Source: JACAEY01 sp049700155 (GTDB lineage Bacteria; Nitrospirota; Thermodesulfovibrionia; Thermodesulfovibrionales; SM23-35). From it: a stretch of 9,614 nt of DNA. Shown here piece after piece: positions 1 through 6,410 of the stretch. The translations under genes were made by a program, and so were the position numbers. Under the pieces are notes generated by a model. That model did not search any database and was not told the DNA's origin. It saw only the letters and a program-made list of their open reading frames with translations. Position 1 is the stretch's first letter; each line of letters begins with the position of its first letter. The stretch lies in assembly GCA_049700155.1 (NCBI GenBank), contig JBNAVX010000094.1:1-9614 (forward strand), written 5' to 3'.

Positions 1-99
1 GAACCTGATCAGATTGAAGAACCCCCTAATAAGAATGATGAAACTAAGAAAGAGAAAAAGATTAGTGATCAGATGGGAGGCAAAAATACTGAAGATTAA
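1..99 (+). CDS. C-terminal tail of an upstream gene (partial)
   Basis: Frame 1 is open from the first base to a TAA at 97-99 and gives 32 residues dominated by Glu, Asp, Lys and Asn, running from EPDQIEEPP to GGKNTED. This looks like a hydrophilic, probably disordered, C-terminal tail of a protein whose body lies outside the window. The same bases read in the DUF488 frame give a very basic stretch not expected in that family, which supports this frame as the coding one. The end contains a GGGAGG (75-80) suited to start the next gene, so the two genes probably overlap and are translationally coupled. The function cannot be told from the tail. Confidence 0.45.
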   Translation, partial: EPDQIEEPPNKNDETKKEKKISDQMGGKNTED

Positions 100-436
100 A
101 CGAGTATACGACCCCCCTTCGAAAGACGATGGAAAGAGAATCCTTGTTGACAGGCTATGGCCAAGGGGGATTAAGAAGGAAGATGCAAGGATTGATGAAT
201 GGCTCAAGGATATCGCACCGAGTGACGAGCTGAGAAAGTGGTTTTCCCATGATCCATCTAAATGGGAGGAATTCAAAAGGAGATACAAGGAGGAATTGAA
301 GGATAAAAAGGAGATAATAGAGAGATTGAGGGCAGAGGCAAAGAGGGGAACGGTTACCCTCTTATTCGCCACAAAGGACAGGGAACACAACAATGCTATT
401 GTATTGAAGGAAGTAATAGAAGCAGAAAGCCTGTAA
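65..436 (+). CDS. DUF488 family protein (YeaO-like)
   Basis: This is a small soluble protein of the DUF488 family, whose biochemical role is not established. Family hallmarks run from near the N-terminus to the end: KRVYDPPS, then DGKRILVDRLWPRG, then KDIAPSDELRKWFSHDP, then a basic helical stretch, then TVTLLFATKDREHNNA. Length (about 116-123 residues) is normal. The start is uncertain. The frame is open from TTG at 14 with ATG at 35, but that extension is basic and overlaps the tail of the upstream gene. GTG at 65 is the nearest canonical start and is the one given here. The best placed site is ATA at 86, 5 nt after a strong GGGAGG (75-80). It would give (M)LKIKRVYDPPS, the usual family beginning, with ATA standing where ATG is expected. 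Upstream coupling is likely. Confidence 0.88.
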   Translation: MIRWEAKILKIKRVYDPPSKDDGKRILVDRLWPRGIKKEDARIDEWLKDIAPSDELRKWFSHDPSKWEEFKRRYKEELKDKKEIIERLRAEAKRGTVTLLFATKDREHNNAIVLKEVIEAESL

Positions 437-585
437 ACAACAGGTGTATAATAGTGTAAACTTGATATATAAAATCCCTCCTGACCTTTACTAAAGTGAG
501 GAACATGCTTTCGTTGGAAAAGAGGGATGTGGGGAGATTTTTAATAAAATGTCTCTGCAATTATTGACCTAAAAGGAGAGGTTTT
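437..585 (+). promoter_or_regulatory. Intergenic leader with possible promoter for the universal stress gene
   Basis: No gene is seen here. A perfect TATAAT lies at 447-452, preceded directly by TG, but nothing close to TTGACA lies 16-18 nt upstream, so it would have to work as a weak or activated promoter. A second AT-rich box (TATAAA, 468-473) follows. ATCCCTC (474-480) and GAGGGAT (522-528) form a 7-bp inverted repeat with a 41-nt loop, which could fold in the leader. No clear terminator for the DUF488 gene is visible. Confidence 0.2.
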
Positions 586-1035
586 ATGATTTCAAAGATT
601 CTTGTGCCAACAGACAGCTCTGCAACTGCCATAAAGGCTGTAGAATATGCATCTGACCTTGCAAAACAGATAGGTGCTCATCTTGTATTGCTTTCAGTAA
701 TTGATAGAAGTCTATTTGTAACTAAGTCTGTACCATCTATGGCTGCACCCACACATCTGGTAGAGCCTGTCGAGGATTATCTCAGAGAGTCTGCTGGGGA
801 CTATCTTGAAGAGGCTGAGAGAGTGTGCAAGAAGAAAGGCATTCAGTCAAAAATGGTTATCAGGTCAGGGCATCCTGTTGAGGAGATCATAAAGGAGGCT
901 GAAAAGTCAAAGGTTGACCTTATAGTTATAGGGTCCCACGGCAGGAGCGCATTAAAGGCAGTGCTTCTCGGCAGTGTTACCTTCGGGGTTATCCATAAGG
1001 ACACAAAGATCCCTGTCCTTGTAGTGAAAAGGTAA
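586..1035 (+). CDS. Universal stress protein, UspA-type, ATP-binding class
   Basis: This is a single-domain universal stress protein of 149 residues, a cytoplasmic dimeric nucleotide-binding protein of general stress and energy-limitation responses. It starts with the standard first strand KILVPTDSS (Asp10) and ends with the nucleotide-binding pattern G-x2-G-x9-G-S: Gly116, Gly119, Gly129, Ser130. That spacing is typical of the ATP-binding subgroup, followed by a last strand PVLVVKR. The ATG at 586 is supported by AGGAG at 574-578, 7 nt upstream. The decayed acetyltransferase begins 3 nt after the stop codon. The gene stands at the head of a tract leading to ATPase genes, which suits a stress or energy context, but its partner is unknown. 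It is intact, unlike its two downstream neighbours. Confidence 0.95.
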   Translation: MISKILVPTDSSATAIKAVEYASDLAKQIGAHLVLLSVIDRSLFVTKSVPSMAAPTHLVEPVEDYLRESAGDYLEEAERVCKKKGIQSKMVIRSGHPVEEIIKEAEKSKVDLIVIGSHGRSALKAVLLGSVTFGVIHKDTKIPVLVVKR

Positions 1036-1038
1036 TGG

Positions 1039-1544
1039 ATGTTCTTAGGCAAAATTCCGAGATTTATGGAAGACAAAGGTATCAGGCTGAGACCGCTGAG
1101 GTTTGTTGATGCAAAATTTCTATCGCAGGGATTTAAAAATGAATATAATCTCTTTCTCTTTACTGACTTCAGGCATAAGACGCTGATTCCCACGTGGCTC
1201 TCATTCTGGTGGTGGATGAAAAAGACCTCCATACCTGCTTATTGAGCATGCTTCAGAGCGGATAGGGTTTATCGGTCTGTATAATCTGATCCCCGGAAAA
1301 TCTGCGGAGATGAGTCTGATAATATTCGACAGGAATAACAGACGAATGGGTTACGGAACCAGTGCATTTAACCTTTTAGCGGTACATTTAAAAAGGCACT
1401 CCATTGTAAAAAAGATATTCATAACGGTGAGGGCTGACAATTATGGCACATTGTCATTCTGGAAAAAAACTCGGTTTTATGGAGACAGGTATTCAGAATG
1501 ATGTAATCAGCATGTCTATGGATTTATGCAGAGGCCATTTATAA
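1039..1544 (+). pseudogene. GNAT-family N-acetyltransferase, broken by two frameshifts
   Basis: Three frames must be joined to read one GNAT protein of about 168 residues. Frame 1 from ATG 1039 gives the N-terminus, with RLRPLRFVDAKFL as the first strand and helix, as far as WWWMK. The frame then shifts by +1, best explained by one extra A in the run 1219-1223, and continues PYLLIEHASERIGFIGLYNL. Next comes the acetyl-CoA loop RRMGYG, matching the family pattern R/Q-x-x-G-x-G/A, and VRADNYGTLSFWKK. A second +1 shift, one extra A in the seven-A run 1463-1469, is needed to finish with LGFMETGIQNDVISMSMDL and a stop at 1542-1544. GNAT enzymes move an acetyl group from acetyl-CoA to an amine; the substrate here is unknown. 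No stop comes from substitution, so the decay is recent or the indels are sequencing errors. Confidence 0.8.
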
Positions 1545-1556
1545 AGGGAATGCCCT

Positions 1557-2623
1557 ATGGATGACCTAAGAAATAGATTCCCTTACTTACCCGGCAGGAT
1601 AGCAGACCTTGGAGAGCTTGCCTACAATCTCTGGTGGAGCTGGCATCCTGAGGCAAGGATGCTCTTTAAGATGCTCAACCGTCAGGCATGGAAGGAATGC
1701 ACGCATAACCCTTAAAGATGCTCACGGAGCTTCCAGCAGATGTTTTGAATCAGGCATCAAATGATCCAGAATACCTTCACCATTACGATGTTGTTACCTC
1801 AAAATTCCTCAAGGAGATAAATACAAAAAAAGGCTGGTTTTCTGAAAATATTGTTGATTTAGATTGTCTTCCCATTGCCTACTTTTCAGCAGAATATGGG
1901 CTGCAGCACTCGCTCCCCTTTTATGCAGGAGGGCTTGGTTTTGAAGAACACTCCTTGAGCCAGCAGCCCTTACTATTGGATTTGCAAGACGGTTTGCTGA
2001 ATACAAAAGGGCATACCTCTTATTTCAGGATATAGAAAAGCTCAAGGCGATCATTAATAATCGCTGGATGCCTGTGCAGATTGTATTTGCAGGAAAGGCA
2101 CATCCAGCAGATGATGCAGGCAAGAGGATACTCCAGCAGGTTTTTAATCATGCCATTGACCCTGATTTTGAGGAAGGATTGCCTTTGTTGAAAACTATGA
2201 TGAACAGCTTGCCCAGTACATGACCCATGGTGTGGATGTATGGCTTAATAATCCGCGGCCCCCGCTTGAGGCAAGCGGCACAAGCGGCATGAAGGCATCG
2301 CTGAATGGGGTGCCTCATGTAAGTATCCTTGATGGATGGTGGGTTGAGGGATTTAATGGCAGGAATGGATGGGCCTTTGAGGGGAAAGGGAATGATACAG
2401 ATGATGCCAGGGCAATTTATGATATCCTTGAAAAAGAGGTTATACCCCTTTATTACAAAATGATGATAACGGTATACCACGCGGATGGGTAAAGATCATG
2501 AAAGAAGCGATTAAAAGCACAGCCCCGTTATTCAGCGCAAGAAGGATGGTGAAGGAGTATGCGGAGAGGTTTTATCAGAAGGCACCGAGATCGACAGGGA
2601 GTGATGGATTTAAAAGCCCGTAA
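1557..2623 (+). pseudogene. glgP: Alpha-glucan (glycogen) phosphorylase remnant: internal deletion plus three frameshifts
   Basis: The intact enzyme would release glucose-1-phosphate from glycogen using pyridoxal phosphate. The pieces, in order, are these. ATG 1557 (AAGGGA at 1544-1549) gives the DUF3417-like N-terminus with LGELAYNLWWSWHPEA up to TAA at 1713. A one-base loss near 1712 leads into LKMLTELPADVL and on to PIAYFSAEYGLQHSLPFYAGGLGF, ending at 1942. The sequence then jumps to EPAALTIGFARRFAEYKRA (from about 1957), so roughly 400 residues of the family's ~850 are absent (family length from memory). Next is VQIVFAGKAHPAD. A one-base loss near 2173 leads to IAFVENYDEQ, VDVWLNNPRPPLEASGTSG and the PLP-lysine segment GMKASLNG. 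A one-base loss in the A run 2457-2460 leads to GIPRGWVKIMKEAIKS and ends EYAERFYQKA. The last frame stops at 2621-2623, inside the next gene. Confidence 0.9.
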
Positions 2624-5030
2624 TACATCTGAATACAAAGAGTTATCGATTGATGATACCCTCAAGGCCTTAGATGCATCAATAAATGGCCTCAGTGATT
2701 CTGAAGTAAGGGATCGCCTCAAGACCTTTGGATATAACGAGATAATAGAGAAAAAGAGGCACCCTCTTATCGAATTCCTTCTGCGTTACTGGGGCCCTAT
2801 GCCCTGGCTGCTAGAACTGGCGATGGTCCTTTCTTTTATTTTGAGACACCATCTTGAAGGGATAATAATCTTTGTGTTGCTTACAATAAACGCCATCATT
2901 GGTCACATACACTCACGGGGTTCACAAAGGGCGGTAGAGCTTTTAAAGAAGAAACTTGCCATTAATGCAAAGGTGCTGCGGGATGGTAAGTGGATAACGG
3001 AAGAGGCAAAAGAGATAGTGCCAGGAGATATAATCGCCATAAAACTTGGCGATATAGTACCTGCAGATGCTAAGATTATAAGCGGTGAACTCTCTGTTGA
3101 CCAGTCAGCCCTTACAGGCGAATCCCTTCCGATAAGCGCAAAACAATCAGATATTGTCTATTCAGGCTCTGTGGTAAAGCAGGGTGAAGCAAGATGTGTG
3201 GTTGTTAACACAGGTATGAACACATACTTCGGAAAGACAGCGGAACTGGTCAAAACAGCAAAACCAAAGTCCCATCAGCAGGAAGTGATGATGGTCATAG
3301 TTAGATATATGATGTATCTTGGTATAGCGGCGTTGTTTGTTGTTCTGATATATGGTTTTGCGATGCACTTGCACGAGCATCTTGTAACGGTGCTCACATT
3401 GGCTGTTATCTTTCTTATGGGAGCTGTTCCTGTTGCACTTCCAGCAGTGCTCACGATAGTTCAGGCAGTTGGTGCAATGGAGCTTGCTAAGAAGGGTGCG
3501 TTAGTGACGAGGCTTGACTCAATAGAAGACGCTGCCTCAATAGATGTGCTCTGTCTGGATAAAACAGGAACAATAACTCAGAATAAATTGTCTGTTGCTG
3601 AGAGCATACCATTTTCAGGATATACAAAAGAGGATGTTATAAGAATAGCAGCAATGGCCTCGAAAGAGGAGGGCATGGACATAATAGACCTTGCAGTTAT
3701 CGACTATGCCAGAGGTAAAGGGATTGATCTTAATACATACAGACAGATTTTTTATACACCCTTTAATCCTTCAATCAAGAGGACAGAGGCTATTGTTGAA
3801 GCAGATGGGAAAAGGCTAAGGGTTGTCAAAGGTGCGGCACAGGTAATCATATCCATGTGCAGAGAGACTGATAAAGAGACCATAGAGAAGGCGAATAGAA
3901 CAATAGAAGAGTTTTCTCAGAAAGGATACAGGACGATAGTGGTTGCTCAATCAGAGGGCGATGATACAGACAATCTTAAACTTACGGGTCTGCTACCCCT
4001 TTCAGACCCTCCAAGACCTGATTCTAAGAGTATGATAGAGGAGGCAAAGGGACTTGGTGTAAAGCCTGTGATGCTCACAGGAGATAACATAGCCATAGCA
4101 AAGGAGATAGCCCGTCAGGTCGGGATCGGAGACAAGATTATCAGACTTACAGAGATTAAAGGCCTGAGCGATGATGAACAGATAAAGATTATTGGTCAGA
4201 TTGACGGGTTTGCAGAGATATATCCAGAAGACAAATACCGGGTCGTGAAACTCCTTCAATCCAGGGGACACATGGTTGGTATGACAGGAGATGGAGTAAA
4301 TGACGCCCCTGCACTTAAACAGGCAGAGATGGGGATAGCTGTCTATAACGCAGCAGATGTAGCAAAGGCATCAGCGAGTGTGGTCTTAACCGAACCAGGC
4401 ATAGGCGTTATAATTGATGCGGTGAGGATAAGCAGGCAGACATACCAGAGGATGCTTTCGTGGGTAATAAACAAGGTTACGAAGGTCATAGAATTTGTGG
4501 GACTTTTGACCATAAGTTTCTTATGGCTTCATGACATAGTGCTTTCACTCCTCGGGATGTCGCTCCTCGTATTTGCCAATGACTTCGTGACCATGTCCCT
4601 TTCAACAGACAATGTAAAGCATACGCCAAATCCAAATAAGTGGAACGTAAAAAACATCACTATCGCATCCCTCGTTCCGGGTATACTGCTGGTGATAGAG
4701 GGGGTCATCGTAATACTGATAGGCCTGAAATACTTTCATCTCGAATGGGAAAAATTGCGCACCCTCGTAATGCTGAATCTCATATTTAACAGCCAGTTCA
4801 GGGTATTGATAATAAGGGAGAGGAGGCACTTCTGGTCATCCATGCCAGGCAGGGAATTACTCATCTTCAGCCTGCTTACTATAATTGTGTTTGCCTTATT
4901 GGGCATATACGGCATCTTTGTCTCGCCGCTCACATTGCATCAGGTTCTTATTGTTCTTGGATTTTCAGCATTATTCACCCTTTGCATAGATTTCCCAAAG
5001 TATTATCTATTCACGAAGTTTGGTTTATAG
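2604..5030 (+). CDS. P3A-type H+-transporting P-type ATPase (plasma-membrane type)
   Basis: This is an ATP-driven proton exporter of the cytoplasmic membrane, 808 residues, close to archaeal and bacterial relatives of fungal and plant H+-ATPases. Visible in order: N-terminal cation-ATPase domain (YKELSIDDTL onward); M1-M2 (about 55-105) with Asn96 in LLTINAIIG, matching the Asn of plant AHA2 M2; actuator motif TGES at 171-174; M4 with PVALP at 276-280; phosphorylation site CLDKTGTIT with Asp319; KGA at 409-411; TGD at 492-494; GDGVNDAP from 562. The M6 segment FANDFVTMSLSTD holds Asp660, equivalent to the essential proton-site Asp684 of AHA2. There is no long C-terminal regulatory domain. ATG 2604 gives the usual family N-terminus; AGGGAG at 2596-2601 is only 2 nt away, so start by coupling from the overlapping phosphorylase remnant is possible. 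An in-frame ATG at 2559 would add 15 basic residues. P3A assignment is strong; proton specificity is by family. Confidence 0.93.
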   Translation: MDLKARNTSEYKELSIDDTLKALDASINGLSDSEVRDRLKTFGYNEIIEKKRHPLIEFLLRYWGPMPWLLELAMVLSFILRHHLEGIIIFVLLTINAIIGHIHSRGSQRAVELLKKKLAINAKVLRDGKWITEEAKEIVPGDIIAIKLGDIVPADAKIISGELSVDQSALTGESLPISAKQSDIVYSGSVVKQGEARCVVVNTGMNTYFGKTAELVKTAKPKSHQQEVMMVIVRYMMYLGIAALFVVLIYGFAMHLHEHLVTVLTLAVIFLMGAVPVALPAVLTIVQAVGAMELAKKGALVTRLDSIEDAASIDVLCLDKTGTITQNKLSVAESIPFSGYTKEDVIRIAAMASKEEGMDIIDLAVIDYARGKGIDLNTYRQIFYTPFNPSIKRTEAIVEADGKRLRVVKGAAQVIISMCRETDKETIEKANRTIEEFSQKGYRTIVVAQSEGDDTDNLKLTGLLPLSDPPRPDSKSMIEEAKGLGVKPVMLTGDNIAIAKEIARQVGIGDKIIRLTEIKGLSDDEQIKIIGQIDGFAEIYPEDKYRVVKLLQSRGHMVGMTGDGVNDAPALKQAEMGIAVYNAADVAKASASVVLTEPGIGVIIDAVRISRQTYQRMLSWVINKVTKVIEFVGLLTISFLWLHDIVLSLLGMSLLVFANDFVTMSLSTDNVKHTPNPNKWNVKNITIASLVPGILLVIEGVIVILIGLKYFHLEWEKLRTLVMLNLIFNSQFRVLIIRERRHFWSSMPGRELLIFSLLTIIVFALLGIYGIFVSPLTLHQVLIVLGFSALFTLCIDFPKYYLFTKFGL

Positions 5031-5037
5031 ATTTAAG

Positions 5038-5066
5038 TTGACATAATTAACAAAAGTGTTAATAAT
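5038..5066 (+). promoter_or_regulatory. Near-consensus sigma70 promoter of the abiE operon
   Basis: TTGACA (5038-5043) is a perfect -35 box. Seventeen bases later AATAAT (5061-5066) matches TATAAT at five of six positions. Transcription would start around 5073-5076, at or just before the antitoxin ATG at 5076. No Shine-Dalgarno is visible upstream, so the predicted mRNA is leaderless. The promoter begins 8 nt after the ATPase stop codon, so the toxin-antitoxin pair can be expressed independently of it. Confidence 0.65.
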
Positions 5067-5068
5067 GT
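5041..5068 (+). promoter_or_regulatory. Palindromic operator, probably bound by AbiEi
   Basis: Left arm ACATAATTAACA (5041-5052), spacer AAAG, right arm TGTTAATAATGT (5057-5068). The arms are complementary at 11 of 12 positions, and the inner seven (ATTAACA/TGTTAAT) are perfect. The palindrome starts inside the -35 box, fills the spacer and covers the -10 box, so a bound dimer would block RNA polymerase. AbiEi antitoxins are known to repress their own promoter through inverted repeats; that this site is the target is inference from position and symmetry. Confidence 0.6.
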
Positions 5069-5075
5069 ATATTTA

Positions 5076-5663
5076 ATGAAATACCCCCAATTAAGAATAC
5101 TGGTTGGTCGTCTTTATTTTAACACTGAAGATGTTTCAGAAATCCTTAATATAAGTGAGAATTCAGCAAGGGTTTTATGCGCAAGGTATGTTGCAAAGGG
5201 TTTGTTTATCAGACTGAAGAAGAATTTTTATATCTTAAAGGAGAGGTGGGATAAAAACACACCTGAGGATTTCTACAGGCTTGCCAATATCCTTCAGGTG
5301 CCATCCTACATATCATTAATGACCGCACTTTCCTTCTATGAAGTTACCACACAGGTGCAGAGGGGTGTTTTTGAATCAGTCTGTATTAAGAGGAGCATAA
5401 GATACGAGATCGAGGGGGTAGCTTTTAACTTTTATAAATTAAGGAAGGAACTTTACTCTGGATTTACAAAGCAGGACAATCTATTCATTGCCACAAAGGA
5501 AAAGGCCTTTTTAGATGCCATGTATCTCTATTCCTTTGGTAAATATGCCTTTGATATTGACTCCCTTGACATAAACAAACTTGATTTAAAAAAGATCGGG
5601 AGGCTACTAAAAGACTATCCAGAAAAGACAAAAAAACTGGTTAAGGATATATGCAGGATTTAG
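5076..5663 (+). CDS. abiEi: AbiEi-family antitoxin / transcriptional repressor
   Basis: This is the antitoxin of a type IV toxin-antitoxin pair, 195 residues. In this family the N-terminal winged helix-turn-helix binds the operon promoter and the C-terminal domain counters the toxin without a stable complex. Here residues about 11-55 look like the DNA-binding part: LYFNTEDVSEILNIS, then an arginine-rich recognition helix, then a wing with LKKNFYIL. The C-terminal domain shows the family patterns VPSYISLMTALSFYE (75-89) and IATKEKAFLDAMYL (138-151). ATG 5076 lacks a Shine-Dalgarno but sits where transcription should begin, so leaderless translation is likely. A palindrome overlaps the promoter, as expected for autoregulation. 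The end overlaps the toxin start by 13 nt, giving tight coupling. Assignment rests on sequence pattern and on the paired toxin gene. Confidence 0.88.
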   Translation: MKYPQLRILVGRLYFNTEDVSEILNISENSARVLCARYVAKGLFIRLKKNFYILKERWDKNTPEDFYRLANILQVPSYISLMTALSFYEVTTQVQRGVFESVCIKRSIRYEIEGVAFNFYKLRKELYSGFTKQDNLFIATKEKAFLDAMYLYSFGKYAFDIDSLDINKLDLKKIGRLLKDYPEKTKKLVKDICRI

Positions 5664-6298
5664 TCAAGCAGGAGAGGTTTGAGATAGAGGTTCTTGACAG
5701 GCTCAAGAGCGGAAGGTTTCTTGATAGTCTAATATTTACAGGTGGCACGATGCTAAGGCTCTGTTATGGTCTAAACAGGTTTTCTGTTGACCTTGACTTT
5801 TGGCTTTATAAAGAAGTTGACACAGGGGATTATTTTAAGGGGCTGAAAAAATATCTTTCACTTTACTATGACGTAAAAGATGCCAAGAATAAATTTCACA
5901 CCATGATATTTGAGATAAGATCAAAGGGCTATCCGAGGAGCCTCAAGATAGAGATCAGAAAGAAATCTGGCAGGTTTAAGACAGAGATGACAATTGCCTA
6001 TAGCAGATACTCTAATACACAGGTCCTTGTAAGGACCCTTTCTTTAGAAGAGACGATGAGGTCAAAGATTGAAGCGTTTCTTAGTAGAAGAGAGATAAGG
6101 GATGCCTTTGATATGGAATTTCTGGTGAAAAAGGGGATTGAGATTAAGGCATCTAAAGAAGAGGTAAAGGCTATTATTGATGCAATCTCGTCCTTCAGAA
6201 AGAAGGACTATTCAGTAAAGCTTGGCTCAGAGGATAGAAGGTATTACATAGGAGAGAAATTTAAGATTTTGATTATGAAATTGCAGGGAAAAATTTGA
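5651..6298 (+). CDS. abiEii: AbiEii/AbiGii-family nucleotidyltransferase toxin
   Basis: This is the toxin partner of AbiEi, 215 residues, a DNA polymerase beta-type nucleotidyltransferase. Members of the wider family act as reversible growth inhibitors, in some cases by adding nucleotides to tRNA 3' ends, and several AbiE pairs give phage abortive infection. Key residues are present: Gly31-Gly32-Thr33 in FTGGTMLRL; RFSVDLDF with metal-binding Asp47 and Asp49; a likely third carboxylate at Glu101 in LKIEIRKK; and the C-terminal signature with Lys139 (MRSKIEAFLSR) and the Arg150-Asp151 to Asp154 pattern RDAFD. It therefore looks catalytically intact. At 215 residues it is shorter than classic AbiEii proteins of about 300 (family size from memory). 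AAGGA at 5643-5647 lies just upstream of ATG 5651, inside the antitoxin gene. Confidence 0.88.
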   Translation: MQDLVKQERFEIEVLDRLKSGRFLDSLIFTGGTMLRLCYGLNRFSVDLDFWLYKEVDTGDYFKGLKKYLSLYYDVKDAKNKFHTMIFEIRSKGYPRSLKIEIRKKSGRFKTEMTIAYSRYSNTQVLVRTLSLEETMRSKIEAFLSRREIRDAFDMEFLVKKGIEIKASKEEVKAIIDAISSFRKKDYSVKLGSEDRRYYIGEKFKILIMKLQGKI

Positions 6299-6311
6299 AT
6301 ATCAGAGATTT

Positions 6312-6340
6312 TTCATAAACTCGCTCTCATAAAGCATAAT
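6312..6340 (+). promoter_or_regulatory. Candidate promoter for the P3B ATPase gene
   Basis: TTCATA (6312-6317, four of six to TTGACA) is followed after 17 nt by CATAAT (6335-6340, five of six to TATAAT). Two copies of TCATAAA (6313-6319 and 6327-6333) lie within it, 14 nt apart, and might be a factor site. Transcription would start near 6347, leaving a leader of about 64 nt. Its first bases could pair as ATCTAT (6346-6351) with ATAGAT (6361-6366) around a 9-nt loop. Confidence 0.35.
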
Positions 6341-6383
6341 GGTAAATCTATCTATTATCCATAGATGTGACAGGAAAGGTGCG

Positions 6384-6407
6384 ATGATAGCCTTTGAGGT
6401 GCTGTAA
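6384..6407 (+). CDS. Seven-codon mini-ORF before the P3B ATPase (possible leader peptide)
   Basis: ATG 6384 opens a frame coding MIAFEVL and ends with TAA at 6405-6407, three nucleotides before the ATPase ATG at 6411. It has its own ribosome-site-like AGGAAAGGTG at 6372-6381, and the mini-ORF itself covers the GAGGTG (6396-6401) that serves the ATPase. Translation of the mini-ORF could therefore hand ribosomes to the ATPase or block its site. The frame is also open upstream to an ATG at 6339 (22 codons), but that ATG would overlap the predicted -10 box. Whether it is expressed is unknown; a chance frame this short is quite possible. Confidence 0.3.
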   Translation: MIAFEVL

Positions 6408-6410
6408 CTA

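Noticed and set aside
14..64. TTG/ATG starts giving a basic N-terminal extension to the DUF488 protein
   Set aside because: The same bases fit a charged C-terminal tail in another frame, and DUF488 proteins normally begin just before KRVYDPP.
843..1232. Long antisense open frame across the universal stress and acetyltransferase genes
   Set aside because: No family-like sequence or ribosome site; the opposite strand has clear protein motifs, so this is a shadow frame.
2262..2278. Perfect 7-bp hairpin CCGCTTG-AGG-CAAGCGG
   Set aside because: It lies within the codons of the conserved PLEASG motif of the phosphorylase remnant and no T run follows, so it is a by-product of codons, not a terminator.
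2148..2480. Antisense open frame over the phosphorylase remnant
   Set aside because: The plus strand carries the PLP-lysine motif and other conserved phosphorylase segments; the antisense product shows nothing recognisable.
6299..6410. Mg2+-sensing riboswitch (M-box) before the mgtA-like gene
   Set aside because: The gap is 112 bp, shorter than an M-box aptamer, and no matching conserved blocks or terminator hairpin were seen.
5031..6410. Insertion of the AbiE module by a mobile element
   Set aside because: No transposase, integrase, terminal inverted repeats or duplicated target bases are visible at either edge.
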